Shown here: positions 9,881-17,092 of the stretch, in pieces
Layout: each line of letters opens with the position of its first letter
Numbering within the stretch: the stretch's first letter is position 1
From: CAZMGD01 sp964565705
Lineage (GTDB): Bacteria; Actinomycetota; Acidimicrobiia; Acidimicrobiales; Ilumatobacteraceae
Assembly (NCBI GenBank): GCA_964565705.1
Contig: CAZMGD010000062.1
Coordinates: 1-23,580, forward strand
Direction: 5' to 3'
DNA: 23,580 nt
Notes under the pieces: generated by a model
What the model was told of the DNA's origin: nothing
The model's database searches: none
Seen by the model: the letters and a program-made list of their open reading frames with translations, nothing else
Made by a program: the position numbers and the translations under genes

Positions 9881-9919
9881 TGCCCGGTCTGGACGCCGGA
9901 TCGGTATCCAGACCGGGCA
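9881..9919. terminator. Bidirectional hairpin terminator candidate
   Basis: A perfect 13-bp inverted repeat, TGCCCGGTCTGGA (9881-9893) and TCCAGACCGGGCA (9907-9919), with a 13-nt loop. It lies exactly between the stop of the giant + strand gene (9868) and the stop of mrpG on the - strand (9929). Outer TGTC/GACA arms could extend it. There is no T tract, which is usual for high-GC actinobacterial hairpins. Its convergent position supports termination from both sides. Confidence 0.7.
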
Positions 9920-9928
9920 ATGGACAGG

Positions 9929-10258
9929 TCAGCGCTCGAGGTCGGGGGCCAGCTCGTCGATGGTGTCGAGCTCCACCGGGATGCCCTCGGCGAGGTAGGT
10001 GGCCCGGGTCAGCATCATGCTCGACACCGGGTTGGTGCCCACCTGCACCAGCGCGGCGAACAGCATCGACGTCAGGTCGTTGGCGTTGGGCAGCGTGATC
10101 GCGCCGCCGACGAGCGCCAGCAGCACGCCGGCGGTCGTCGCCTTGGCGAGCGCGTGCATCCGGGCGAACGTGTCCTGGAAACGGACCACGCCGACCGCGG
10201 CGAGCAGCGTCAGCAGCGCGCCGAGCAGCACCAGCGCCTCGCCAATCTGCTGGTTCAC
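9929..10258 (-). CDS. mrpG: Mrp antiporter subunit G
   Basis: 109 residues with a GTG start whose last bases overlap the mrpF stop in GTGA. MrpG is a small membrane subunit of the multi-subunit Na+(K+, Li+)/H+ antiporter. Three hydrophobic segments are visible, with the family signature V-R-F-Q-D-T-F-A-R-M-H-A-L-A-K-A-T-T-A-G at residues 25-44. The tail is acidic and cytoplasmic-looking. It is the last gene of the operon and is followed by the shared hairpin at 9881-9919. Confidence 0.93.
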   Translation of the reverse strand: MNQQIGEALVLLGALLTLLAAVGVVRFQDTFARMHALAKATTAGVLLALVGGAITLPNANDLTSMLFAALVQVGTNPVSSMMLTRATYLAEGIPVELDTIDELAPDLER

Positions 10259-10506
10259 CGCCCGCGCCCTTCCAGGAAGCGGGCGATCATCGCCGTACCG
10301 ACGAACCCGACGAGAGCGATCACGATGAGCACCGGGATGTAGGCGCCCTGCTCGGTGCGGACCGCCTCGGCGGCGATGGCCACCATCCCGACGATCAGCA
10401 ACCCGTTGAGCGCGACCACGCGGTCCGACAGGGTCGGGCCCGCCGCGAGACGGAAGCAGAACAGCGCGGCGGCGAGCACGAGCACGACGAACGTGGCGGC
10501 GATCAC
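10255..10506 (-). CDS. mrpF: Mrp antiporter subunit F
   Basis: 83 residues, GTG start at 10506 overlapping the mrpE stop by 4 nt (GTGA). The protein is almost entirely three transmembrane segments and carries the MrpF signature G-P-T-L-S-D-R-V-V-A-L-N (residues 23-34). The last residue of that motif is Asn where many homologues have Asp. Length is normal for the family (about 80-95). An upstream extension to 10818 in this frame would lie inside mrpE and is rejected. Confidence 0.92.
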   Translation of the reverse strand: MIAATFVVLVLAAALFCFRLAAGPTLSDRVVALNGLLIVGMVAIAAEAVRTEQGAYIPVLIVIALVGFVGTAMIARFLEGRGR

Positions 10507-11039
10507 CGCGGCACCCCGTGCTCGGGCACGTCCTCGTCGGTGCCGAACGCGCGCAGCACCAACTGCTCCAGGTGGGCCACCTGGTGTCGGGCGTGCAGCG
10601 GGTCGTGCAGCATCAGCACGTGCAGGTACAACGTCGGCGGCTCGGCACGGGTGTCGACCGTCATCGTGCCGGGGGAGATCTCGATGATGTCGGCGATCAG
10701 CGTGATCAGCCCCGGCGACGTGGTGTGCAGCCGGCAGGCGATGATGCCGGTGCGGATCTGTGAGCGCCGGGCGACGATCTCTTTGGCCACCAGCAGGTTC
10801 GACACGGCGATCTGCCACACGACGTACCCGAGCAGGCGCAGCACGGCGAACGGTCGGATCACGGTCGGGCGTTCCTTGCGCTCGCGGCTCCGACGCTTCG
10901 TGGGGAACACCAGCAACACCAAGCAGGCGACGAGGATGCCGGCGACGGTGTTGGCGATGCTGACGCGGTCCCAGAGCATCAGCCAGACCACCGTCAGGCC
11001 GGCCACGTAGAGACCCTGGCGAACGAGCGTCGCCTTCAC
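10503..11039 (-). CDS. mrpE: Mrp antiporter subunit E
   Basis: 178 residues from a GTG at 11039 that overlaps the mrpD stop (GTGA). It has two or three N-terminal membrane segments (residues about 8-45 and 70-90), then a soluble C-terminal part with the MrpE pattern L-I-A-D-I-I-E-I-S-P-G-T-M-T-V-D and a following H-V-L stretch. MrpE is an accessory subunit needed for assembly and activity of the antiporter complex. The same frame is open far upstream to 12611, but that part is antisense-free overlap with mrpD and has no family similarity. Confidence 0.92.
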   Translation of the reverse strand: MKATLVRQGLYVAGLTVVWLMLWDRVSIANTVAGILVACLVLLVFPTKRRSRERKERPTVIRPFAVLRLLGYVVWQIAVSNLLVAKEIVARRSQIRTGIIACRLHTTSPGLITLIADIIEISPGTMTVDTRAEPPTLYLHVLMLHDPLHARHQVAHLEQLVLRAFGTDEDVPEHGVPR

Positions 11040-12526
11040 CGCAGCACCGCCTCGCGGTACGCGGCGGGATCGAGGAGGTCGGTGGCGGTGCGCTGGGCCA
11101 GCTCGTACAGCGGCCCGGCGGCGACGGCGATGCCCAGGCTGGCGATTGCCAGCGCGACCGTCGGCACGATCATCAGCAGCGGGCCACCGGCCCGGCCGAC
11201 GGTGTGCGGCTCGCTCTCCGGTGGCTCGAGGGCCGGGCCCCAGAACGCGCCGATCCAGATCTTCATCATCGACAGGAGCGTGAGGAGGCTCACCGCGAGG
11301 CTGATCCCGACGATCAGGTAGCGGTGCTGGCTGAACCCCGCCTCCACCAGTGCCAGCTTGGGTACGAAGCCCGACAGCGGTGGCAGCCCGGCGAGCGTGA
11401 GCGCCGGGATCAGGAACAGGGCGGCGACGACCGGCGCCGACTTCACCATGTTGCCGAGCCGGCTCAGGCGGCTCGACCCGCCGACGTGCTCGATCAGTCC
11501 GCCGGTCAGGAACAGCGTGGTCTTGGCGACGATGTGGTGCACCGTGTAGAAGACCGCGGCGGCGATCCCGGCGACGCTGAACAGGGCGAGGCCCATGATC
11601 ATGTAGCCGATGTGGCTGATGATGTTGAACGAGAGGATGCGCTTGACATCGTCTTGGGCGATCGCGCCGAGGATCCCGATCACCATCGTCAGACCGGCGA
11701 GCACGAGCATCAACGTGTCGGGACGGCTGTCGGCGGGGAACAGCAGCGTCTGGGTCCGGATCAGCGCGTACACACCGACCTTGGTGAGCAGCCCGGCGAA
11801 CACGGCGGTGACGGGGGAGGGCGCCGTCGGATAGCTGTCGGGCAGCCAGAAGAAGAGCGGGAACAGCCCGGCCTTGATGCCGAACACGACGAGCAGCAGC
11901 ACGGCGAACGCAGTGCGCACCCCCGGCGGCAGGACGGCGATCTTCTCCGACAGGTCGGCCATGTTCAGCGTGCCCGTCGCCGCGTACAGCAAGGCGAGGG
12001 CGGTCACGAACAGCGTCGAGGCGATCAGGCTGATCACCACATAGGTCATCCCCGAGCGGACCTGCTCCCGACCGCCTCCGAGCGTCAACAGGACGTAGCT
12101 GGCGGTGAGCATCATCTCGAACGCGACGAACAGCGTGAACATGTCGCCGACGACGAACGACGCCCCCACCCCGGCCGACATGATCAGGTACAGCGACTGG
12201 AAGCCGACATGGTTCCTCTCCGCTCCGGGCTGACCGATCGCGTAGACGAGGACGGCGAGCAGCATCGCCGCACCGACGGTGAGCATGATGCCGGACAGCC
12301 GATCGACGACGAGCGTGATGCCCAGCGGAGCCGGCCGACCGCCGGCCTGGACGACGAGCGGTCCGTCGCGGTCGGCGGCGATGGCGAGCGCGATCGAGAT
12401 CCCCAGCGTGACCGTCAGCGCGGTCACCCCGACGACTCGTTGGGCCGATCGCCAGCGGCCGAGGATGACGCTCAGCCCGGCAGCGATCAGCGGGACGAGT
12501 ACGGGGAGGGCGACCAGGTTCGTCAC
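11036..12526 (-). CDS. mrpD: Mrp antiporter subunit D (proton-translocating)
   Basis: 496 residues, GTG start overlapping the mrpC stop (GTGA). MrpD belongs to the same family as complex I subunits NuoL/M/N and forms one of the two ion-translocating channels of the antiporter. About 14 transmembrane segments are visible. The conserved Glu of helix 5 is in V-A-F-E-M-M-L (E137) and the conserved lysines are in G-I-K-A-G-L-F-P (K218) and L-L-T-K-V-G-V-Y (K249). These match the positions known to be essential in characterised MrpD proteins. Length is standard for the family. Confidence 0.96.
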   Translation of the reverse strand: MTNLVALPVLVPLIAAGLSVILGRWRSAQRVVGVTALTVTLGISIALAIAADRDGPLVVQAGGRPAPLGITLVVDRLSGIMLTVGAAMLLAVLVYAIGQPGAERNHVGFQSLYLIMSAGVGASFVVGDMFTLFVAFEMMLTASYVLLTLGGGREQVRSGMTYVVISLIASTLFVTALALLYAATGTLNMADLSEKIAVLPPGVRTAFAVLLLVVFGIKAGLFPLFFWLPDSYPTAPSPVTAVFAGLLTKVGVYALIRTQTLLFPADSRPDTLMLVLAGLTMVIGILGAIAQDDVKRILSFNIISHIGYMIMGLALFSVAGIAAAVFYTVHHIVAKTTLFLTGGLIEHVGGSSRLSRLGNMVKSAPVVAALFLIPALTLAGLPPLSGFVPKLALVEAGFSQHRYLIVGISLAVSLLTLLSMMKIWIGAFWGPALEPPESEPHTVGRAGGPLLMIVPTVALAIASLGIAVAAGPLYELAQRTATDLLDPAAYREAVLR

Positions 12527-12966
12527 GCGTCCACCTCACCGGCGGTCGCGTCGGCGCGAGCAGCCTCGTCTTCGGCCTCTTCCGCGGCCAAGATCTCGTC
12601 GGACACGTCACGGCCGACGAGGCCGCCGCGTGCCACGAACGTGTCGGCGACGTCGTTCTCGACCTCGTCGTCTCGGGTCAGCTGCCAGCTGCGGTAGGCG
12701 AGCGCGAGCAGCAGCGCGGTCACGCCGAACGTGATGACGATCGCGGTCAGGGCCATCGCGTGCGGCAGGGGGTCGGCGAGGTCGGCCTCGTCGCCCACGC
12801 CGATCAACGGTGGCAGCCCGCCGCGGCCCGACGTCATCAGCAGCACGTTCCCGCCGTGGCTGAGGAGGCCGAGACCGATGATGATCCGGCTCAGCTTGCG
12901 CTGCAGCAAGAGGTACGTGCCGATCCCGAACAGGGTCGCGGCCGCGACGGCGAGGAGCACACTCAT
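12523..12966 (-). CDS. mrpC: Mrp antiporter subunit C with acidic C-terminal extension
   Basis: 147 residues from the ATG at 12966, which overlaps the mrpB stop (ATGA). It is NuoK-like, with three transmembrane segments in the first ~95 residues and the signature I-I-G-L-G-L-L-S-H-G-G-N-V-L-L near 29-43. After the third helix (ending near R-S-W-Q-L-T-R) comes a charged tail of about 50 residues rich in Asp, Glu and Ala, including repeated E-A/E-D pairs. Most MrpC proteins stop near 113-120 residues, so the tail is an addition. Confidence 0.93.
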   Translation of the reverse strand: MSVLLAVAAATLFGIGTYLLLQRKLSRIIIGLGLLSHGGNVLLMTSGRGGLPPLIGVGDEADLADPLPHAMALTAIVITFGVTALLLALAYRSWQLTRDDEVENDVADTFVARGGLVGRDVSDEILAAEEAEDEAARADATAGEVDA

Positions 12967-13412
12967 GTCGTGGGATCCAGCGGGGGTTGGTCGGTGACGT
13001 CGTCGCCGAAGGCCTCGAACACCATCAGCACCAACCCGACGACGACGAGGTACACGCCGCTGTCGAAGGCGAGCGTCGAGGAGACGTGCACGTCGCCGAA
13101 CACGGGCAGGTGGAGGTCGAAGATGTGGGCCTCGAGCGGGGGATGCCCGAACAGCACCGGGATCATCGCCGTCAGGCCGGCCGTCACCATGCCGGTGCCG
13201 AGGATCGTCCACGGCTTCAACGGGGTGAGGGATCGCACGGCGTCGATGCCGCCGGCCATGTAGCGCATCGCGATCGAGGCGCCGGCCACGAGCCCGCCGA
13301 CGAACCCGCCGCCGGGCTGGTTGTGGCCGACGACGAGCAGGAACAACGACACGACGAGCATCGCGTGGAACACGGTTCGCACCGAGACGTCGACGTAGTC
13401 CACGCGCTTCAC
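12963..13412 (-). CDS. mrpB: Mrp antiporter subunit B
   Basis: 149 residues from the GTG at 13412, overlapping the mrpA stop by 4 nt (GTGA). Four transmembrane segments are visible. The family motif H-N-Q-P-G-G-G-F-V-G-G-L follows the first helix. A separate mrpB next to a full-length mrpA marks this as a group 1 (seven-gene) Mrp operon, not the six-gene type in which A and B are fused. The frame stays open upstream through mrpA, but that part is Arg/Pro-rich and is only an alternative reading. Confidence 0.93.
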   Translation of the reverse strand: MKRVDYVDVSVRTVFHAMLVVSLFLLVVGHNQPGGGFVGGLVAGASIAMRYMAGGIDAVRSLTPLKPWTILGTGMVTAGLTAMIPVLFGHPPLEAHIFDLHLPVFGDVHVSSTLAFDSGVYLVVVGLVLMVFEAFGDDVTDQPPLDPTT

Positions 13413-15766
13413 GGCTGCTGCTCCTGGCGGCTGAGCACGGCCCGGCGGCCTGCACGGGCGAGTGCGACGACACCGATCGCCGCGGCCGCGAGCACGGTGA
13501 TCTCGCCCATCGTGTCGAACCCGCGGAAGTCGACGAGGATCACGTTGACGACGTTCTTGCCGTGCCCCTCGGGAACGGACTGCTCGATCATCGCCGTCGA
13601 GACCGGCTCGGCGGTCCTCGATCCGCGAGCGATCAGTGCAAACGCAAACACGAACAGCGCCACGGTGACGCTGATCACGACACGGAGCGTTCGGGTCAGG
13701 GGTGTCGATCGCCGCTCGAACCGGTCCGGCAGCCGGCGCAGCACCAGCACGAACAGCACGGTGGTCAGCGTCTCGATCGCCGCCTGGGTGAGGGCGAGGT
13801 CGGGTGCACCCTGGACGATGAACAGCGCAGCCATCGCGTAGCCGGCGGTGGAGAGGAACAGCGCGGCCGAGAAGCGCCGGCGGACGATGGACGCGGCGAG
13901 CGCGGCGCCGATCAGGATCGCCACGATCGGCCACTGGGCGGGGCTCCCGGCCAACTCCGGCCAGCCTGGCCACTCCGCCTGGGTCAGCAGCGTGACGCCC
14001 GGGAGCACGGCAGCGGTCAGCAGGATCACGCCGGCGTAGATCGGCAGCGAGCCGTTCTGGACGATCGCGGTGACGCGGTTGGCGACGAGGTTCAGGCCGC
14101 GCAGCAGCGCGAGGTAGACATCGGTGCCAGTGGGGATGACCTCTCCCTTGGCGAGCACGCGTGCCAGCGGGCGGCGGGCGAGGAACATGACGGTGCCCAG
14201 CGCGAACGTCACCACCGAGAGGCCGAGGGCGAGGTTGGCGCCGTGCCAGATCGCGAGGTGGACCTCGCGGCTGGCGGCGTCCAGCGACTGCGCAGCGGCG
14301 GTCACGAGCGGGTCGAGCACGGAGGGGACGAGGCCTCCGATCGCGGTGAGCGTGCTCAGGACGGCGGCGGGCGCCAGGAACGCCCACGTCGGTGGCTTCG
14401 ACGTGGTGAACATCGACCGCGGGCGGTCGGGGTGGGGCACGGCCACGCCCTCGGTGCCGGCGAGCAGGCGACGGGGCAGCACGAACGCGCCCCACACGAA
14501 GCGGGCGCTGTAGGCGAACGTGAGCGCCGAGCCGACGACCAGGACGGCGAGCACGATGTCGTGGCCCATGAACCGGCTGTGGTGCACGGCTTCGAAGTCG
14601 GCTTCCTTGGCGATGAAGCCGGCCAGCATCGGGATGCCCGCCATCGATGCCGCGCTGACGACGGCGACGATCCGCGTCGGGTTCCACCCGGCGCCGACCG
14701 GCGGCAGCAGGCGGATGTCGCGCGTGCCCGTCTGGTGGTCGAGGATCCCGACCACCATGAACAGCGCCGCCTTGAACGCGGCGTGGGCCAGCAGCGTGAC
14801 CACGCCGGCGGTGGTCATGTCCGGCGTGCCGGCACCGAACATCACCATGAGGAACCCGAGCTGGCTCACCGTGCCGTGGGCGAGCAGCAGCTTGAGGTCG
14901 TACTGGCGCAGCGCGCGCAGCCCGCCGGCGACCATCGTGAACAGCCCGACCGAGATGACGAGTGGCCGCCAGGGGGCCACCGTCGCGAACGCCGGGGCAA
15001 AGCGGGCCACGACGTACACGCCCGCTTTGACCATCGTCGCCGAGTGGAGGTACGCGCTGACCGGTGTGGGCGCGGCCATCGCGCCCGGCAGCCACGAGTG
15101 GAACGGGTATTGCGCCGACTTGGTGAACGCCCCGATCGCGACGAGCACGATGCCCACGGTCACCGTGGTTCCCCCGGGTGGGTCGGCGAGGATCGCGCTG
15201 AGGCGGTAGGTGCCGGCGGCCTGGGCGATCAGCACGAGCCCGGCCAGCAGCACCAGCCCGCCAGCGGACGTGATCAGCAGCGCGTGGAGCGCGGCGGCTC
15301 GGGCTTGCGTACGGGTGTGGTCGTTGCCGATCAGGAGGTAGGAGGTGATCGAGGTCAGCTCCCACGCGGTGAACAGCACGATCACGTCGTCGGCGAGGAC
15401 GACGCCGAGCATCGCGCCGGCGAACAGGATGAGCAGGCCCGCCAGGCGTCCGAGCCCCTCGGTCGTCGGGCCGAAGTAGCTCGCCGAGTACGCCAGCACG
15501 AGCAGCCCGACCCCCGACACGACGAGCCCCATGACGAGGCCGAAGCCGTCGAGCCGGAACGTGGCCGAGATGCCGAGCTCTGGCACCCAACGGATCGTCT
15601 GGGTCAGCGACCGCCCGTCGATGACGCCCGGTGCCTGGGTCAGCAGCCACACGAACGTGGCGAGCGGGGCGATCGCGACGAGTGCGAGGCACCACCGTCC
15701 CAACCGCCGGCCGGACGCGAACGAGGCGATCCCGAGCACGGCGTGGAGCGCGAGGAGCAGGATCAC
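13409..15766 (-). CDS. mrpA: Mrp antiporter subunit A
   Basis: 785 residues from the GTG at 15766. This is the large NuoL-like subunit of the cation/proton antiporter. It has roughly 20 transmembrane segments, the helix-5 Glu in F-T-A-W-E-L-T-S-I (E136), and conserved lysines in F-T-K-S-A-Q-Y-P (K216) and A-T-M-V-K-A-G (K247). The C-terminal third carries the MbhD/MbhE-like region (Q-G-A-P-D-L-A-L-T-Q-A-A-I-E near 645, and F-R-G-F-D-T-M-G-E near 745). It is first of seven genes; the complex exports Na+ in exchange for protons and supports pH and salt homeostasis. No clear Shine-Dalgarno sequence precedes the GTG; the start is overlapped by a short upstream ORF (15763-15843), which may couple translation. 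Confidence 0.95.
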   Translation of the reverse strand: MILLLALHAVLGIASFASGRRLGRWCLALVAIAPLATFVWLLTQAPGVIDGRSLTQTIRWVPELGISATFRLDGFGLVMGLVVSGVGLLVLAYSASYFGPTTEGLGRLAGLLILFAGAMLGVVLADDVIVLFTAWELTSITSYLLIGNDHTRTQARAAALHALLITSAGGLVLLAGLVLIAQAAGTYRLSAILADPPGGTTVTVGIVLVAIGAFTKSAQYPFHSWLPGAMAAPTPVSAYLHSATMVKAGVYVVARFAPAFATVAPWRPLVISVGLFTMVAGGLRALRQYDLKLLLAHGTVSQLGFLMVMFGAGTPDMTTAGVVTLLAHAAFKAALFMVVGILDHQTGTRDIRLLPPVGAGWNPTRIVAVVSAASMAGIPMLAGFIAKEADFEAVHHSRFMGHDIVLAVLVVGSALTFAYSARFVWGAFVLPRRLLAGTEGVAVPHPDRPRSMFTTSKPPTWAFLAPAAVLSTLTAIGGLVPSVLDPLVTAAAQSLDAASREVHLAIWHGANLALGLSVVTFALGTVMFLARRPLARVLAKGEVIPTGTDVYLALLRGLNLVANRVTAIVQNGSLPIYAGVILLTAAVLPGVTLLTQAEWPGWPELAGSPAQWPIVAILIGAALAASIVRRRFSAALFLSTAGYAMAALFIVQGAPDLALTQAAIETLTTVLFVLVLRRLPDRFERRSTPLTRTLRVVISVTVALFVFAFALIARGSRTAEPVSTAMIEQSVPEGHGKNVVNVILVDFRGFDTMGEITVLAAAAIGVVALARAGRRAVLSRQEQQP

Positions 15767-15843
15767 GGGCCGGGCCGGTGTCCTGGAACCGGATGGCCCA
15801 CGGGTGCCGTGGCGGGGTAGATCATCCCGTCGAGCGACCGCAT
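15763..15843 (-). CDS. Possible 26-codon leader ORF of the mrp operon
   Basis: ATG at 15843, 26 codons beginning M-R-S-L-D-G-M-I-Y-P and ending G-H-R-P-G-P, with a TGA stop that overlaps the mrpA GTG as GTGA. This is the same 4-nt arrangement found at every other junction in the operon. A TAGGAT -10-like hexamer (15854-15859, - strand) ends 10 nt upstream of the ATG. Whether the peptide is made is unknown. It could be a translational coupler, a regulatory leader, or chance in high-GC DNA. Confidence 0.35.
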   Translation of the reverse strand: MRSLDGMIYPATAPVGHPVPGHRPGP

Positions 15844-15853
15844 GTCCTGCGCA

Positions 15854-15859
15854 ATCCTA
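15854..15859 (-). promoter_or_regulatory. Candidate -10 box for the mrp operon
   Basis: TAGGAT on the - strand fits the actinobacterial TANNNT -10 pattern and lies about 90 nt upstream of mrpA. There is no convincing -35: the hexamer about 18 nt further up reads TTCGGG and runs into the palindrome at 15881. Low confidence. Confidence 0.3.
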
Positions 15860-15880
15860 CCGATGGGTGCCCCCTCACCC

Positions 15881-15931
15881 GAACTTGCGGTCGAACGGCG
15901 CCCGTTCCGGGCGCGATCCGACCGCAAGTTC
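15881..15931. repeat. REP-like palindrome 1 (left doublet)
   Basis: 51-bp imperfect palindrome. Arms GAACTTGCGGTCG and CGACCGCAAGTTC give a 13-bp outer stem. A 4x4 internal loop (AACG opposite GATC) follows, then a 7-bp inner stem GCGCCCG/CGGGCGC around the loop TTC. It lies in the divergent region between mrpA and the AbiEi/DUF559-type gene. Confidence 0.95.
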
Positions 15932-15943
15932 GAGCCATCCCGC

Positions 15944-15994
15944 GTTCTTGCGGTCGAACGGCGCCCGTTCCGGGCGCGATCCGACCGCAAGTTC
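15944..15994. repeat. REP-like palindrome 2 (left doublet)
   Basis: Second element of the left pair, starting exactly 63 bp after the first with a 12-nt spacer. It is identical over 15947-15994 to the matching part of palindrome 1. Only the left tip differs: GTTC in place of GAAC, which weakens the last base pairs. The loop is TTC. Confidence 0.95.
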
Positions 15995-16040
15995 AGTGAG
16001 GCGAGGAACCGCGTGACACCCAAGCGGGAGCATCGGTGAC

Positions 16041-16958
16041 ATGACCATGCAGGAAGTCCTCGCCGCCGCAGGCCGGCAGCGGGGATTCGTTCGGCGCGAT
16101 GCTGCGCGCCTGTTCGGCTTCAGTGCGAAGGTCCAGCGTCGCTGGATCGAGCGGGAGCAGTGGGAAGCGGCGGGCCCACGGTTGATCCGTCGCACCGGGG
16201 TGCCGGTCGATGCGGGTACCGTGCTCATGCGCGCTGTGCTCGACGCAGGAACCGGAGCGGTGCTGTCGCACGACTCGGCGGCGGCATGGTGGGGGTTGCC
16301 CGGGTTCGCCCGCGAGCCGGTCCACGTCTCGCGCCCACGGTGGATCACCGGCAACGAGCCGACCTTCGACATACGCTTGCACGAGGTGCTCGACCTGTCG
16401 TCGTCGCAGGTCACCGTGCTGCGCGACATCCCGATCGTGCGTCCGGAACGGCTCGCGTTCGAGCTGTTCGGATCGTTGCACCCGGCGCGCGCGGCGCGCG
16501 CCGTGGAGAACGCATGGTCCGAGGGCCTGCTGTCGGGAGCGTCCTTGCGCGCCGTGTTCGCGGAGCTCGCCGGTCGAGGCCGAGCGGGCACCGTCAACCT
16601 GCGCGAGTTCATCGACGGCCACCCCGTCGACTGGACGCCGCCGGCGTCGAACCTCGAGGCCCGCTTCGCCGACCTCGTCGCCCGCGCGGGCCTCGGCACC
16701 TGGCGTCGGCAGGTCGACGTGGGAGACGTGACGTGGGTCGGTCGGGTCGACTTCCTGCACGACCGGCTGCCGGTGATCGTCGAGGTGCAGAGCGAGCGCT
16801 ATCACACCGCACTGCTGGACAAAGCCGCCGACGCCCGGCGACGCGAGGCCCTCGAGTCCGCCGGCTTCCGCGTGGTCGAGGTCCCGGACACCTGGCTGTG
16901 GTACGACACACCACGCGTCCTCGCCGCCGTGCGCGAAGCGCTCTGCGCCGCCGCGTGA
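16041..16958 (+). CDS. AbiEi-type antitoxin-like / DUF559 nuclease-fold protein
   Basis: 305 residues; the ATG at 16041 has GGGAG ten bases upstream (16026-16030). The N-terminal ~55 residues look like the small winged-helix domain of type IV AbiEi antitoxins (G-F-V-R-R-D-A-A-R-L-F-G near 15-26). The middle resembles the AbiEi body (V-L-S-H-D-S-A-A-A-W-W-G-L). The C-terminal ~100 residues fit the DUF559/Vsr-like PD-(D/E)XK fold: E206, V-G-R-V-D-F (D237), V-I-V-E-V-Q (E248, Q250), then R-Y-H and a W-L-W ending. Q250 stands where Lys or Asp is often seen. No AbiEii toxin gene is adjacent. Such stand-alone proteins are common in actinobacteria with no proven function. Palindrome pairs flank the gene, 46 bp before its start and 5 bp after its stop. 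Confidence 0.85.
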   Translation: MTMQEVLAAAGRQRGFVRRDAARLFGFSAKVQRRWIEREQWEAAGPRLIRRTGVPVDAGTVLMRAVLDAGTGAVLSHDSAAAWWGLPGFAREPVHVSRPRWITGNEPTFDIRLHEVLDLSSSQVTVLRDIPIVRPERLAFELFGSLHPARAARAVENAWSEGLLSGASLRAVFAELAGRGRAGTVNLREFIDGHPVDWTPPASNLEARFADLVARAGLGTWRRQVDVGDVTWVGRVDFLHDRLPVIVEVQSERYHTALLDKAADARRREALESAGFRVVEVPDTWLWYDTPRVLAAVREALCAAA

Positions 16959-16963
16959 CCCCG

Positions 16964-17014
16964 GAACCTGCGGTCGAACGGCGCCCGGAACGGGCGCGAT
17001 CCGACCGCAAGTTC
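16964..17014. repeat. REP-like palindrome 3 (right doublet)
   Basis: 51-bp element beginning 5 bp after the stop of the AbiEi/DUF559-type gene. It is the same as palindrome 1 except for GAACCTG at the left tip and a loop that reads GAA instead of TTC. It may also act as the transcription terminator of that gene. Confidence 0.95.
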
Positions 17015-17026
17015 GTTCGGGATCGG

Positions 17027-17077
17027 GTTCTTGCGGTCGAACGGCGCCCGGAACGGGCGCGATCCGACCGCAGGTTG
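17027..17077. repeat. REP-like palindrome 4 (right doublet)
   Basis: Starts exactly 63 bp after palindrome 3 with a 12-nt spacer, matching the geometry of the left pair. The left tip is GTTC, as in palindrome 2. The right tip is degenerate (CAGGTTG), and the loop is GAA. It ends 15 bp before the 3' end of meaB, in a convergent region. Confidence 0.95.
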
Positions 17078-17092
17078 GTTGGGGAGAGCGGG

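Noticed and set aside
11204..12697. Long + strand frame (497 codons) opposite mrpD
   Set aside because: Shadow of mrpD; it has no start context and no domain.
13413..15695. Upstream extension of the mrpB frame through mrpA
   Set aside because: Only the last 149 residues resemble MrpB. The rest is Arg/Pro-rich, and the GTG at 13412 fits the overlap rule of the operon.
13562..15820. Long + strand frame (752 codons) opposite mrpA
   Set aside because: Composition is Arg/Gly/Glu/His-rich without domains, while the - strand encodes a textbook MrpA.
16041..16958. Complete AbiE toxin-antitoxin system
   Set aside because: No AbiEii-like nucleotidyltransferase toxin gene is next to it, and the C-terminal nuclease fold differs from a plain AbiEi antitoxin.
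15881..17077. Repeats considered as a CRISPR array
   Set aside because: The 51-bp units are nearly full palindromes in two separated pairs with 12-nt spacers and no cas genes, which does not fit a CRISPR array.
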